Source: Lewinellaceae bacterium
GTDB lineage: Bacteria > Bacteroidota > Bacteroidia > Chitinophagales > Saprospiraceae
Reading direction: 5' to 3'
DNA length: 64,000 bases
Assembly: GCA_016711435.1 (NCBI GenBank)
Contig: JADJSY010000003.1
Span: 186,001-250,000, forward strand
This document shows, in pieces, positions 1-8,613 of the stretch; position 1 is the stretch's first letter; the number at the start of each line of letters is the position of its first letter. A model generated the notes under the pieces. The model had not been told where the DNA came from and ran no database searches. It was given only the letters and a program-made list of their open reading frames with translations. A program made the translations under genes and the position numbers.

Positions 1-2
1 TT

Positions 3-653
3 ACGCCGCCACCACCGCCACCGCCCAGCGACCCCGAAAAAATTGACATCCTGGCAATCGGAGATTCCTATACCAAAGGAGAAAGTGTATTGCCGGCCAA
101 AAATTTTCCCAGCCAACTCCGCGACAGCCTGCTGGCCGCCAACCGGAAGGTGACCGGCCTGCGCATCATCGCCCAAACGGGCTGGCGCACCGATCAGTTG
201 AAAAACGCCATCGCCAATGCGCCGGAACTGAACGACAGCACGTTCAGCATCGTCACGCTTTGCATCGGGGTGAACAACCAGTATCAAAACGGCAATTTTA
301 ATACGTATAAAACAGAGTTTGAACAACTGCTTCAGACTGCCATCGCACGGGCCGGCGGACGCAAAGAACGCGTGTTTGTCGTCTCTATTCCCGATTGGGC
401 ATACACGCCATTCGGGCAAAGTTTCCCGGGCGGCCCTACGCAGATTTCCCTGAAAATTGACCAGTACAATGCAGCCAACTACTCTATTGCACAACAATAC
501 CAGGTCAATTACGTCAATATTACCGGCATATCCCGCCAGGGCATATCACAACCCGACCTGGTTGCCACCGACGGATTACATCCTTCCGCCAAACAATACA
601 CGGAATGGGTACATTTGCTGATGCCTGTGGTGCAGGGTGCGCTGGGGCAATGA
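3..653 (+). CDS. SGNH/GDSL hydrolase, 5' end outside window
   Basis: The open frame runs in from the left edge, so the start is missing; a TTG at 90 is internal. A run of prolines near the edge looks like a linker after a secretion signal. It is followed by the SGNH block I motif 'IGDSYT' (about codons 19-25), a block III-like 'CIGVNNQ' and a C-terminal 'DGLHPS' that supplies the catalytic Asp and His. These blocks define the serine esterase/lipase-like SGNH family, which acts on ester bonds, often of acylated polysaccharides. The substrate cannot be told. Probably periplasmic or lipid-anchored, judged from the linker. Stop TGA at 651-653; the ECF sigma gene follows after 73 bases. Confidence 0.8.
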   Translation, partial: TPPPPPPPSDPEKIDILAIGDSYTKGESVLPAKNFPSQLRDSLLAANRKVTGLRIIAQTGWRTDQLKNAIANAPELNDSTFSIVTLCIGVNNQYQNGNFNTYKTEFEQLLQTAIARAGGRKERVFVVSIPDWAYTPFGQSFPGGPTQISLKIDQYNAANYSIAQQYQVNYVNITGISRQGISQPDLVATDGLHPSAKQYTEWVHLLMPVVQGALGQ

Positions 654-726
654 TAAATTAAAAAAAAACCACAGGCGGGGCAACCCGTTTTGCTAAAACG
701 CCATCACTATATTCATTGAGAGCCTC

Positions 727-1272
727 ATGCAACAGTTGGATGATCAGGAATTGGTAAGGGGAGTGCTTCAGGGAAAACCGACACACCAGTTGGCGCTCTA
801 CAAGAAGTTCAGTGTCACGATGTTTCGTGTGTTGTTGCGCTTTGCCCGCGACCATGCGGAGGCGGAGGATATGTTGCAGGATGGATTTATACGGGTGTTC
901 CGGGATATGGTGCAGTTTAGGGGGGATGGAGCGCTCGGCGGTTGGATTCGGCGGATCATGGTGAATACGGCATTGAGTCATTTGCGCAAACAACGCGACT
1001 TTTTGCGCGATGTGTCCGATTTTACACCGTTTGAAAACCAATTTCATACGGAGGAAGATTTTGCCTCCCAGCTGGATGCGGAAACGCTGATGAAAACACT
1101 CCAAAAATTACCGCCAGGCTATCGTACTGTGTTCAATTTATATGCTATCGAAGGGTTCAGCCATGAAGAAATTGCCGATCAACTGCACATTTCCATTGGC
1201 ACCAGCAAAAGCCAGTTGTTCAAAGCGCGGGAGTACCTGAAACGCATTATTGACAAATCGTTTATTCTGTAA
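727..1272 (+). CDS. RNA polymerase sigma factor, ECF (sigma-70) family
   Basis: 181 residues, the usual ECF length. Region 2 (about residues 25-95) has 'HAEAEDMLQDGFIRVF' and the 'GWIRRIMVNTALSHLRK' helix that contacts the -10 element. Region 4 (about 120-175) has 'LPPGYRTVFNLYAIEGFS' followed by a helix-turn-helix with 'SIGTSKSQLFKAREYLK'. The factor recruits RNA polymerase to an unknown regulon. The next gene, 33 bases downstream on the same strand, encodes a one-pass membrane protein in the position where an anti-sigma factor is usually found, so the pair probably forms one regulatory unit. ATG at 727 chosen because region 2 begins soon after. Confidence 0.93.
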   Translation: MQQLDDQELVRGVLQGKPTHQLALYKKFSVTMFRVLLRFARDHAEAEDMLQDGFIRVFRDMVQFRGDGALGGWIRRIMVNTALSHLRKQRDFLRDVSDFTPFENQFHTEEDFASQLDAETLMKTLQKLPPGYRTVFNLYAIEGFSHEEIADQLHISIGTSKSQLFKAREYLKRIIDKSFIL

Positions 1273-1305
1273 AATCATCCTGATAAAAGGCTGAATATCA
1301 CACCA

Positions 1306-1905
1306 ATGACTGAGCCACAAGATTTTAATTCGCTGGACGAATTGTTCCGCAAAACATTTGATAATCTGCCGGAAACACCCGCGCCATCCGGTTGGGATCG
1401 CCCCTCCGATCGTGTATGGCAACACGTGCAGGCTACTGTGAAACCACCCCGAAGCGGCTGGAGTACAAAGGCGATCACTTTAGTATCAGCTTTGGCCGTT
1501 ACGGTTGCGATCGGACTGTATCTTTTTGTAATCCGCCCGGAAACACCCGCTGAAACCAATGCCCCTGCGGAACAACCAACCGTTGCGACTGCGCCAAACG
1601 TTGTCACTCCCGCAGAAACAGTTGCAGCGATACCTGCGCCAGAAAAAATGAGCGTCCAAAAACAAACGGCTGCTCCGGCCATTCAGGCTCGCCAACGGGA
1701 AATGCCCGCGCCCAAAACCAGCGAAGCACAACCCGCCACCGGCCAACGCCCGACCGGCAGTATTCCCTTACCCGGCAGCAAATCTGCGCCGCCGAACACG
1801 ACCGTGCTAAATATGGAATTGATCTGGAAAACGCCGCTCGAAACATTGCCGGTACTACCCGAAACCGTCGACCGCCTTCCATCCAAGGATTTGGAAAAAT
1901 ATTGA
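1306..1905 (+). CDS. Single-pass membrane protein, putative anti-sigma partner
   Basis: 199 residues with one clear transmembrane helix at about residues 52-72 ('ALAVTVAIGLYLFVI'). The first 50 residues are cytoplasmic and hydrophilic, with an N-terminal segment ('LDELFRKTFDNLPETP', 'GWDRPSDRVWQHV') that recurs in Bacteroidota proteins next to ECF sigma genes. The outer part is long, Pro/Ala/Thr-rich and probably disordered. I see no ZAS zinc motif. Position directly after the sigma gene supports, but does not prove, a sigma-binding role. A rho-independent terminator follows 23 bases after the stop. Confidence 0.6.
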   Translation: MTEPQDFNSLDELFRKTFDNLPETPAPSGWDRPSDRVWQHVQATVKPPRSGWSTKAITLVSALAVTVAIGLYLFVIRPETPAETNAPAEQPTVATAPNVVTPAETVAAIPAPEKMSVQKQTAAPAIQARQREMPAPKTSEAQPATGQRPTGSIPLPGSKSAPPNTTVLNMELIWKTPLETLPVLPETVDRLPSKDLEKY

Positions 1906-1927
1906 CTTTTGATTTGTGAATAGTATG

Positions 1928-1962
1928 GCCTCTTGCTGCTTCGGTAGCAAGAGGCTTTTTTT
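1928..1962 (+). terminator. Rho-independent terminator after sigma/anti-sigma operon
   Basis: Perfect 10-bp stem (1928-1937 with 1946-1955), extended inward by a G-T and a C-G pair to a C-TTCG-G tetraloop, then seven T (1956-1962). It closes the sigma operon. The T-tract directly precedes the first in-frame ATG of the helicase frame (1963), which argues that the helicase starts further downstream at 1993. Confidence 0.9.
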
Positions 1963-1966
1963 ATGG

Positions 1967-1974
1967 TACTTTTG
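1967..1974 (+). promoter_or_regulatory. Possible Bacteroidota -7 promoter element
   Basis: TACTTTTG matches the Bacteroidota sigma-A -7 consensus TAnnTTTG. It sits between the terminator T-tract and the helicase ATG at 1993, giving a leader of only about ten bases. No convincing TTTG -33 partner lies at the usual distance, so this is tentative. Confidence 0.3.
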
Positions 1975-1992
1975 CCCTTTCAACCAGCCACC

Positions 1993-3237
1993 ATGAAGTT
2001 CGACGATTACCGCATCTCCCCAGAAATCAAACGAAATCTGGAGGACATGGGCCTGAAACGCCCGACTGACATCCAATACAAGTCTATTCCACCTATTCTA
2101 AAAGGAGAAGACGTGCTGGCTATTGCCCAAACCGGTACCGGCAAAACGGCGGCATTTGTTATTCCAATACTGCACATGTTGCAGTCCAAAAAACGGTCGA
2201 GCCGCTCCGACGGCATCCGCTGCGTAGTAATGGTGCCGACCCGCGAATTGTCTATTCAGATTACAGAAGTATTTGAAAAAATCGGAAAACACACCAAGGT
2301 CAAAACCATGAGCGTCTTCGGCGGCGTGGAGCAGGACCCGCAGATTGCCCGCCTGGAAAAAGGCATCGACATCCTGGTCACGACACCGGGGCGTATGTTC
2401 GACCTCGTCAGTCAGGGCCACATGAAATTAGACCAGGTGGACATCCTGGTTCTGGACGAAGCCGACCACATGCTCGACCTCGGTTTTATCAAAGACATCC
2501 GCGACCTCATCAAATTCCTGCCCCGCCACCGGCAGACCCTGTTTTTTTCCGCCACCATCAACGACACGATTAAAGACCTGGCTTACTCGCTGGTGCGCAA
2601 CGCCATCCGCATCCAGGTGTCGCCCAAAGACCCGGTTGCCAAAAACATCACGCATTCCGTGGCTTTTATCGAAATGGACGACAAAAGGTTTTTCCTGGCG
2701 CGCCTGATCGACGAAAACCCGGACAGTAAAGTATTAGTCTTCGTGCGCACCAAAGTGCGGGCCGAACGGGTGAACAAAGCCCTGGAAAGAGCGAACGTGC
2801 AAAGTATCACCATCCACGGCGACAAGGACCAGCAGGATCGCCTGAAAGTGATGCAGCAATTCCGGGAAGGAACGGTGAAAGTGCTCATTGCCACCGATGT
2901 CAGCGCCCGCGGCATCGACATTCCCGATGTGGATTATGTAGTTAACTACGACCTCCCTGATGTAGCGGAGAACTACGTACACCGCGTGGGCCGTACCGGC
3001 AGGGGCACCAAAAAGGGCCTCGCCGTTTCCTTTTGCAGCGCTGAAGAACGGCCCATTCTTGACGAAATCGAGTCTTTCCTGCAACAACCTATTCAAAAAC
3101 AAACCATCCACAAGGACGAATATTCCGATACGGTGGTCTTGCACGACGAACGCAGCGACAAAATGAAAGCGCTGATGGCGGAAATTGAAGAGCAGGAGAA
3201 GTGGGAACGGAAAAGCAGGAAGAAGAAAAAAGCATGA
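1993..3237 (+). CDS. DEAD-box ATP-dependent RNA helicase
   Basis: 414 residues from the ATG at 1993; the upstream in-frame ATG at 1963 abuts a terminator T-tract and would add only ten unusual residues. All helicase motifs are visible in order: 'AQTGTGKT' (I), 'PTRELSIQ' (Ia), 'TPGR' (Ib), 'VLDEADHMLD' (II), 'SAT' (III), then in the second RecA-like domain 'VATDVSARGIDIPDVDYVV'-type motif V and 'HRVGRTGR' (VI). Unwinds structured RNA during ribosome assembly or mRNA decay. The C-terminus is short and lysine-rich ('KSRKKKKA'), with no extra RNA-binding domain, as in RhlE-type enzymes. The stop codon TGA is the first three bases of a heptamer array. Confidence 0.95.
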   Translation: MKFDDYRISPEIKRNLEDMGLKRPTDIQYKSIPPILKGEDVLAIAQTGTGKTAAFVIPILHMLQSKKRSSRSDGIRCVVMVPTRELSIQITEVFEKIGKHTKVKTMSVFGGVEQDPQIARLEKGIDILVTTPGRMFDLVSQGHMKLDQVDILVLDEADHMLDLGFIKDIRDLIKFLPRHRQTLFFSATINDTIKDLAYSLVRNAIRIQVSPKDPVAKNITHSVAFIEMDDKRFFLARLIDENPDSKVLVFVRTKVRAERVNKALERANVQSITIHGDKDQQDRLKVMQQFREGTVKVLIATDVSARGIDIPDVDYVVNYDLPDVAENYVHRVGRTGRGTKKGLAVSFCSAEERPILDEIESFLQQPIQKQTIHKDEYSDTVVLHDERSDKMKALMAEIEEQEKWERKSRKKKKA

Positions 3238-3343
3238 GTTGTGAGTAGTGAATTGTGAGTAGTGAGGGGCATTTCGTTAGATGAATGTGCCCAATATTCC
3301 CTTAACGAGATGCCACTCATTACTCACTATTCACTACTCACAA
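3235..3343. repeat. Heptamer-armed palindrome, family B (TGAGTAG unit)
   Basis: Left arm is built of degenerate 7-base units (TGAGTTG, TGAGTAG, TGAATTG, TGAGTAG) starting on the helicase stop codon. A core hairpin begins GGGGCAT and ends ATGCCAC. The right arm carries the complementary units TTACTCA, CTATTCA, CTACTCA. The core is shared with the palindrome at 38496-38592. Confidence 0.85.
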
Positions 3344-3411
3344 AAAAATCCCCGTACCCATCAGGGTAACCCGGCTTCATGTGTCTCAGTTGAAAATACT
3401 CAACTTTTAAC

Positions 3412-4007
3412 ATGAATGCTATGCAAACAAAACTGTTCTTTTTGCCCTGATCCTTTCTTCTTCTTCCCTTTTTGCCCAGCAACAGGACGAAACCCTGTTC
3501 AAAAACAGCAAAATTCGCGGCGGTTTCGGCGGCCCCATTTTTTCCTGGAGCAACACCAACAACAAAACCGGATATGGCGCAGGCGGCGGCGGCGGCGTGG
3601 TGTTGGACCGCTTTTTCGTCGGGCTTTTCGGCATGGGTGAAACCTTCGACCGGATCAGCATCGGCGGCAATAAACAACTCGCGCTCGGCTATGGCGGATT
3701 GTGGGTGGGTTATACCATTCCCTCGCACAAACTGCTGCACCTGTACACTTCCGTCAAAGTAGCCGGCGGCGGTGTGGGCGTTACCAATTTTCAGGACGAC
3801 TGGGAATTTGAAGATGACTTTAACGACGCTACTTTTGTCGTAATACCCGAAGCGGGCCTGGAACTCAATGTCGCCCGCTGGTTTCGCCTCGGCGGCACAG
3901 TGGGCTACCGCTTTGTCGACGGTTTTGAAGGCTGGAGCAATTACGGCAAAAAAGACCTGAATGCGCCGGTGTATGCGCTGACGCTGCGCTTCGGTTGGTT
4001 TAGGTAG
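3412..4007 (+). CDS. Small outer-membrane beta-barrel protein, frameshifted at its signal peptide
   Basis: The readable frame has a signal peptide end 'ALILSSSLFAQQ' followed by about 170 residues of alternating, glycine- and aromatic-rich strands ('GGFGGPIFSWS', 'ALGYGGLWVGYTIP', 'VYALTLRFGWFR'), ending in an aromatic residue pair as barrels do. The ATGs at 3412 and 3421 lie in another frame and reach a stop at 3448. One additional T in the five-T run at 3439-3443 would join 'MQTKLFF' to 'FALILSSS' and restore a normal signal peptide. This is therefore a one-base deletion, either real or a sequencing error. About 195 residues when corrected. Function unknown; homologues are usually annotated as hypothetical. 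The stop TAG at 4005 runs into a heptamer array. Confidence 0.65.
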
Positions 4008-4163
4008 TCCGAAGTGCGAAGTCGTTAGTCCGAAGTCCGTAGAGTACACCGTTGCAAGTGCGCAGTCCTCGCTGGAAGTCCAAAGTACACCTTTCATTTT
4101 TGGACCCAAGTATGAAACGGCGTACTCTAAGGACTTCGCACTAACGACTTCGCACTTCGCACT
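4006..4163. repeat. Heptamer-armed palindrome, family F (AGTCCGA unit)
   Basis: Units AGTCCGA, AGTGCGA, AGTCGTT, AGTCCGA, AGTCCGT follow the barrel stop. The complementary ACTTCGC-type units lie next to the stop of the convergent acs gene. A core stem pairs 4041-4053 with 4116-4128 (AGAGTACACCGTT with AACGGCGTACTCT). It lies between convergent genes and could terminate both. The core recurs at 45693-45743. Confidence 0.85.
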
Positions 4164-4165
4164 TG

Positions 4166-5917
4166 CTATACGGCTCCCATCTTAATTTCCTCCACCACTT
4201 CCGGGTTCAGCAGCGTAGAAATATCACCCAGGTTGGACGTGTCGCCTTCTGCTATTTTTCGGAAAATGCGGCGCATAATTTTACCGGAACGCGTTTTCGG
4301 GAGGCCGGGTACGATCTGAATTTTATCCGGTTTGGCAATCGGCCCGATTTCTTTAGCGACGATATCCAGCACCTGTTTTTTGAAAGCGGCATGGTCTGTA
4401 ATCTGCTCTGTAACAATCACATAGGCATAAATGCCCTGTCCTTTGATATCGTGTGGGAAGCCGACTACGGCGCTTTCTACGATGTCTTCGTGTTTGTTGA
4501 TGGCATCTTCCACCTCTGCCGTGCCGATGCGGTGGCCGCTGACATTGATTACGTCATCCACGCGGCCGATGATGCGGTAGTAACCGTCGTGGTCGCGGCG
4601 CACGCCATCGCCGGTGAAATACATGTTTTTGAACGTGGCAAAGTAATTCTGCCGGCAACGTTCGTGGTCGCCGTAAGTGGTTCGGATGATACTCGGCCAG
4701 GGATATTTGATGCAGAGCATACCTTCCACATCGTTGCCGATTATTTCCGTACCGTTGGCATCCACCAGCACAGGCTGAACGCCGGGAAGCGGCAAAGTAG
4801 CAAAACAGGGTTTGGTTGGCGTAATACCTGCAATGGGCGTAATCATGATCCCGCCGGTTTCTGTTTGCCACCAGGTATCGACAATCGGGCAGCGTTTTTT
4901 GCCGATTTTTTCATGGTACCAGTACCAGGCTTCCTCGTTGATCGGTTCGCCCACGGTGCCCAGCACCCGCAGCGAAGGCATCCGGCGGTTTTTCACCCAT
5001 TCATCTCCCGCTGCCATGAGGGCGCGGATGGCCGTGGGAGCCGTGTAAAAAATATTCACTTTATGGCGCTTGATGACGTCCCAGAAACGACCCGGATCGG
5101 GATAGGTCGGCACTCCTTCAAAAATCAGGGAAGTAGCGCCGGCCAGCAAGGGGCCGTAAATGATGTAGGAGTGGCCCGTGATCCAGCCGATGTCGGCGGT
5201 ACACCAGAAAATCTCTTTATCCTGGTATTGGAATACGTTGCGGAAGGTGTACTCTGTGTACACCATGTAGCCGCCGTGGGTATGCACCACGCCTTTGGGC
5301 TTGCCGGTGGAGCCGGAAGTGTACAGAATAAACAATGGGTCTTCAGAATCCATTTGTTGCGCCTTGCAACTTTTGCGTTTGCCGGCGATGATCTCGTGCC
5401 ACCAATAGTCGCCCACCGTGCATCCGGCATCTTTGATACGATCTGCTACGGAATTGGCTGAAAAACCTGCAAAAACAACCGAGTGAATCGCGCCGATACG
5501 GGCGCAGGCCAGCACGGCAACTGCCAGTTCGGGCGTCATGGGCATGTAAATACAAACGCGGTCGCCTTTTTTTACGCCCTGCGCTTTCAGTGCATTGGCA
5601 AACTGGCAAACCTGCTGATACAGTTGTTTGTAGGTAATTTTTCCGGGTTTTGTGTTGGGGTCGTTGGGTTCCCAGATAATAGCGGTTTGTTTGCTCCGGG
5701 CGGCGAGGTGCCGGTCGAGTACGTTTTCGGTGATATTGAGTTTTCCACCCAGGAACCATTTGATGTCCGGCTCCTTAAAATTCCATTTCAGCACCGATTT
5801 CCAGGGTTTTTTCCATTGGAAAGTAGCGGCCTGTTCCGCCCAGAAACCTTCGGGATCAGCCACGGACCGCGCGTATTCAGTTTTGTATTCTTCAAACGAA
5901 TTGATTTGTGATGTCAT
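4166..5917 (-). CDS. acs: Acetyl-CoA synthetase (AMP-forming), with internal deletion
   Basis: 583 residues from ATG at 5917 ('MTSQINSFEEY'); a start at 5989 would add 24 atypical residues. Activates acetate to acetyl-CoA via acetyl-AMP. Seen: 'YTSGSTGKPKG' (P-loop-like A3), 'DTWWQTETGG' (A5), 'GRVDDVINVSGHR' (A8) and C-terminal 'PKTRSGKIMRR' with the lysine that is acetylated in this family. The usual length is about 640-650. Compared from memory with the E. coli enzyme, about 50 residues are missing in frame between 'ADRIKDAGCTV' and 'DYWWHE' (near 5416), a stretch of the large N-terminal domain. Its neighbour prpE lies 75 bases upstream, probably in one operon. Confidence 0.92.
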   Translation of the reverse strand: MTSQINSFEEYKTEYARSVADPEGFWAEQAATFQWKKPWKSVLKWNFKEPDIKWFLGGKLNITENVLDRHLAARSKQTAIIWEPNDPNTKPGKITYKQLYQQVCQFANALKAQGVKKGDRVCIYMPMTPELAVAVLACARIGAIHSVVFAGFSANSVADRIKDAGCTVGDYWWHEIIAGKRKSCKAQQMDSEDPLFILYTSGSTGKPKGVVHTHGGYMVYTEYTFRNVFQYQDKEIFWCTADIGWITGHSYIIYGPLLAGATSLIFEGVPTYPDPGRFWDVIKRHKVNIFYTAPTAIRALMAAGDEWVKNRRMPSLRVLGTVGEPINEEAWYWYHEKIGKKRCPIVDTWWQTETGGIMITPIAGITPTKPCFATLPLPGVQPVLVDANGTEIIGNDVEGMLCIKYPWPSIIRTTYGDHERCRQNYFATFKNMYFTGDGVRRDHDGYYRIIGRVDDVINVSGHRIGTAEVEDAINKHEDIVESAVVGFPHDIKGQGIYAYVIVTEQITDHAAFKKQVLDIVAKEIGPIAKPDKIQIVPGLPKTRSGKIMRRIFRKIAEGDTSNLGDISTLLNPEVVEEIKMGAV

Positions 5918-5992
5918 TGGTATTGTAATGTTTTCTTCAAAAAGTGGCAAAATATGGATGTCCTGGTTTCTATCGAAAAAAGTCAACAAAAA

Positions 5993-7879
5993 TCAAGACG
6001 AAGCACTATGTAATTTTTCTTTTATTTCATCCAGTACGCCGGAATCTTCGATGGTGGATGGGGGCTGAAAAGTTTTCCCGTCAGCGATGTTGCGCATCAC
6101 GCGACGCAATATTTTGCCGGAACGTGTTTTAGGTAAACGTTTGACAATCAACGCATTTTTAAAACATGCAACCGCGCCAAGCCGTTCGCGTACCATTTTC
6201 ACCAGCTCTGCCTCCAGGGCCGTTTCCGTGATTTCAACACCTGCTTTCAGTACCACAAAACCCATGGGAACCTGGCCTTTCAAATCATTGGCCACCCCGA
6301 TCACCGTACATTCTGCAACAGCCGGATGCGACGCCACAATCTCTTCCATATCGGCCGTACTGAGCCGGTGACCCGCTACATTGATCACGTCGTCGATGCG
6401 ACCGGTAATATAGAAATAGTCATCTTGATCTCGGTAGCCTCCGTCGCCTGTAAAGTAATATCCCGGGTATGCCTTGAGGTAACTATCCTTAAACTGGTCT
6501 GGCGCATTCCATAAGGAAGGCAGGCAACCGGGAGGCAACGGCAAGCGAATTCCCACGGCGCCCTCTTCACCAGGACCCATTATATTAGATTCACTATCAA
6601 TAATTTGCACATCAAAACCAGGTACAGGTTTGCCAACCGAACCCGGTGGAACGGGCAATAATTCCACACCGGCCAGGTTGGCCAGCATGGGCCATCCGCT
6701 TTCCGTTTGCCACCAGTGATCGATGACGGGAATACCGAGCAATTGTTGCGCCCATTCCAGTGTAGCCACATCACAACGCTCACCGGCCAGGAAAAGATAC
6801 CGGAGTGAATCAATCGCGTAATCCTGTTTCAGCACACCATTGGGGTCTTCTTTTTTCACTGCCCGGAAACCGGTCGGCGCCGTAAACATCACTTTCACTT
6901 TATAATCTGAAATGACCCGCCAGTAAGCGCCTGCATCCGGGGTGCGGACGGGTTTACCTTCGTATAAAATGGTGGTACAACCGGTGATCAGGGGCGCATA
7001 AACGATGTAGGAATGGCCTACCACCCAGCCGACATCGCTTGCAGCCCAGTACACATCGCCGGGCAGCGCATTGTAAATATGCTGCATGGAAAACCGCAAC
7101 GCTACGGCGTGACCGCCATTGTCCCGGACAATGCCCTTGGGTTTGCCTGTAGTGCCACTCGTATACAGGATATAAAGCGGATCGGTGGCTGCCACAGGCG
7201 TACAACCAACCGCTGTTGCCGATCGTTCCAGCAATTCCCAGTCGAGGTAGCGCGTATCCCCAGGTTCTGATTTCCTGAACCAGCGCTGAAAAAGCACCAC
7301 ATGGTCTACCTGGTGCCGGGCTTCCTTCAAAGCCGTTTCAAGAATGGGTTCGTAAGGAATGATCTTATCAAACTCTACCCCGGCGCTGGCCGTCAGAATA
7401 ACCCTGGGTTGTGCATCGTCGATCCGCAACGCCAGTTCATGCGGCGCAAAACCGCCAAAAACAACTGAATGGATGGCGCCCAGGCGGGCACAGGCCAACA
7501 TCCCGACCACTACCTGCGGAATCATGGGCATATAAATGATCACCCGATCGCCCTTCCCTACCCCGAGTTGCTGCAAAGCACCGGCAAAACGGGCCGTTGC
7601 ATCCAGTAACTCGCGATATGTAAATTGTTGAAACGTCTGCGTAACCGGAGAATCATAAATAAGCGCCACCTGATCGGCCCTGCCATGGGCAACATGATAA
7701 TCGAGCGCCAGGTGACAGGTGTTCAGCATCCCCCCATCATACCACCGGAAAAGGTCGTTTTCATCTTTTGAAAGTATGTTTTTGGGGAATTCAAACCAAT
7801 CGATGGCACGTGCCTGCTCCTCCCAAAACCCTTCGGGATCGGCAATACTGCGCTGATAAAGTGTTTCGTATGTCGTCAT
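5993..7879 (-). CDS. prpE: Propionate--CoA ligase / AMP-forming acyl-CoA synthetase
   Basis: 628 residues, full length for PrpE. The N-terminal signature ('YQRSIADPEGFWEEQA', 'LNTCHLALDYHV') is that of PrpE rather than Acs. Motifs: 'YTSGTTGKPKG', 'DHWWQTESGWP', 'GRIDDVINVAGHR', 'PKTRSGKILRR'. Converts propionate (or a similar short-chain acid) to its CoA thioester. Unlike its downstream paralogue acs it keeps the whole segment after 'RIDDAQPRVI', so the deletion in acs is specific. It probably leads a two-gene transcript prpE-acs. The symporter-kinase and receiver genes just upstream suggest carboxylate-responsive control. Confidence 0.88.
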   Translation of the reverse strand: MTTYETLYQRSIADPEGFWEEQARAIDWFEFPKNILSKDENDLFRWYDGGMLNTCHLALDYHVAHGRADQVALIYDSPVTQTFQQFTYRELLDATARFAGALQQLGVGKGDRVIIYMPMIPQVVVGMLACARLGAIHSVVFGGFAPHELALRIDDAQPRVILTASAGVEFDKIIPYEPILETALKEARHQVDHVVLFQRWFRKSEPGDTRYLDWELLERSATAVGCTPVAATDPLYILYTSGTTGKPKGIVRDNGGHAVALRFSMQHIYNALPGDVYWAASDVGWVVGHSYIVYAPLITGCTTILYEGKPVRTPDAGAYWRVISDYKVKVMFTAPTGFRAVKKEDPNGVLKQDYAIDSLRYLFLAGERCDVATLEWAQQLLGIPVIDHWWQTESGWPMLANLAGVELLPVPPGSVGKPVPGFDVQIIDSESNIMGPGEEGAVGIRLPLPPGCLPSLWNAPDQFKDSYLKAYPGYYFTGDGGYRDQDDYFYITGRIDDVINVAGHRLSTADMEEIVASHPAVAECTVIGVANDLKGQVPMGFVVLKAGVEITETALEAELVKMVRERLGAVACFKNALIVKRLPKTRSGKILRRVMRNIADGKTFQPPSTIEDSGVLDEIKEKLHSASS

Positions 7880-8038
7880 GTCAAATCAGAATGATATTTT
7901 GATTATAATACAAATCAACGGAATGATGTTGCGGTGTTTAGTGCATTTTGCAAGGCGAAGTTAATGAAAACACATATAGTTATGTATATATTTTAAATTA
8001 TTTTTTAAAAACTTGAATCATTCAGGGTGCGGCGAAGC

Positions 8039-8077
8039 AAAAAAATCCCGAATTTTTCAAAGAAGAAAAATTCGGGA
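8039..8077 (-). terminator. Rho-independent terminator after receiver gene
   Basis: 13-bp perfect stem, 8046-8058 with 8065-8077, loop AAAGAA. On the minus strand the stem is followed by seven T (A-run 8039-8045). It ends the transcript of the receiver gene and separates it from prpE. Confidence 0.88.
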
Positions 8078-8130
8078 TGTCTTAAAATATTAGTAATACG
8101 CATAATGGGTAAATACGAATCCAAAACGCA

Positions 8131-8574
8131 TTAACCGTATACCATAATTTCATTTACAGTACTCACAAACACTTCATTTTCAAAAGGTTTGATCATGTAA
8201 TACTCGGCGCCGCTGGCATAACCGCTTTCTTTATCCCGTTGGGTACCCTTGGCGGTGAGGAAAATGATTTTAGCGAGTTCCAGCGCAGGCATTTGCCGGA
8301 TACGCCGCGCTACTTCGAAACCATCCATGCCGGGCATCGTTACATCCAGCACGATCACATCGGGAACCAGCGAAACAAGCATATCGAGTGCGTCCTGGCC
8401 ATTATATGCTTTAAATACTTCATAACCTTCCCGTTGAAGCAAGTATTCAAGTGCGACAATGATATTAGGCTCATCGTCCACTACCAGGATTTTAGCAGCA
8501 CTATCGGAAATATGCACGGTAATTTGATTCGTTTTTATTTTGAATTCGGTATAAAAGTAGGGCATCTTAAACAA
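8131..8574 (-). CDS. Stand-alone response regulator receiver (CheY-like)
   Basis: 147 residues: one receiver domain (about residues 27-145) after a 26-residue N-terminal tail; an internal Met at residue 4 is an alternative start. 'ILVVDDEP' supplies the acidic pocket, Asp77 in 'VIVLDVTMPG' is the predicted phosphoacceptor, 'FLTAKG' has the conserved Thr and 'MIKPF' the conserved Lys. There is no output domain, so it must act through another protein or a phosphorelay. Its start lies 39 bases after the stop of the symporter-kinase gene, so kinase and receiver are almost surely partners. In the CrbS/CrbR systems of gammaproteobacteria the partner carries a DNA-binding domain; here it does not. 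Confidence 0.9.
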   Translation of the reverse strand: MFKMPYFYTEFKIKTNQITVHISDSAAKILVVDDEPNIIVALEYLLQREGYEVFKAYNGQDALDMLVSLVPDVIVLDVTMPGMDGFEVARRIRQMPALELAKIIFLTAKGTQRDKESGYASGAEYYMIKPFENEVFVSTVNEIMVYG

Positions 8575-8613
8575 ACCAAAAATATAATGCCTGTTTTTTT
8601 TAGGAAACGTAAA

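Noticed and set aside
4163..5461. 432-residue plus-strand ORF over acs
   Set aside because: It is antisense to a gene with complete synthetase motifs; composition is that of a shadow frame (His/Phe/Ala-rich, no domain).
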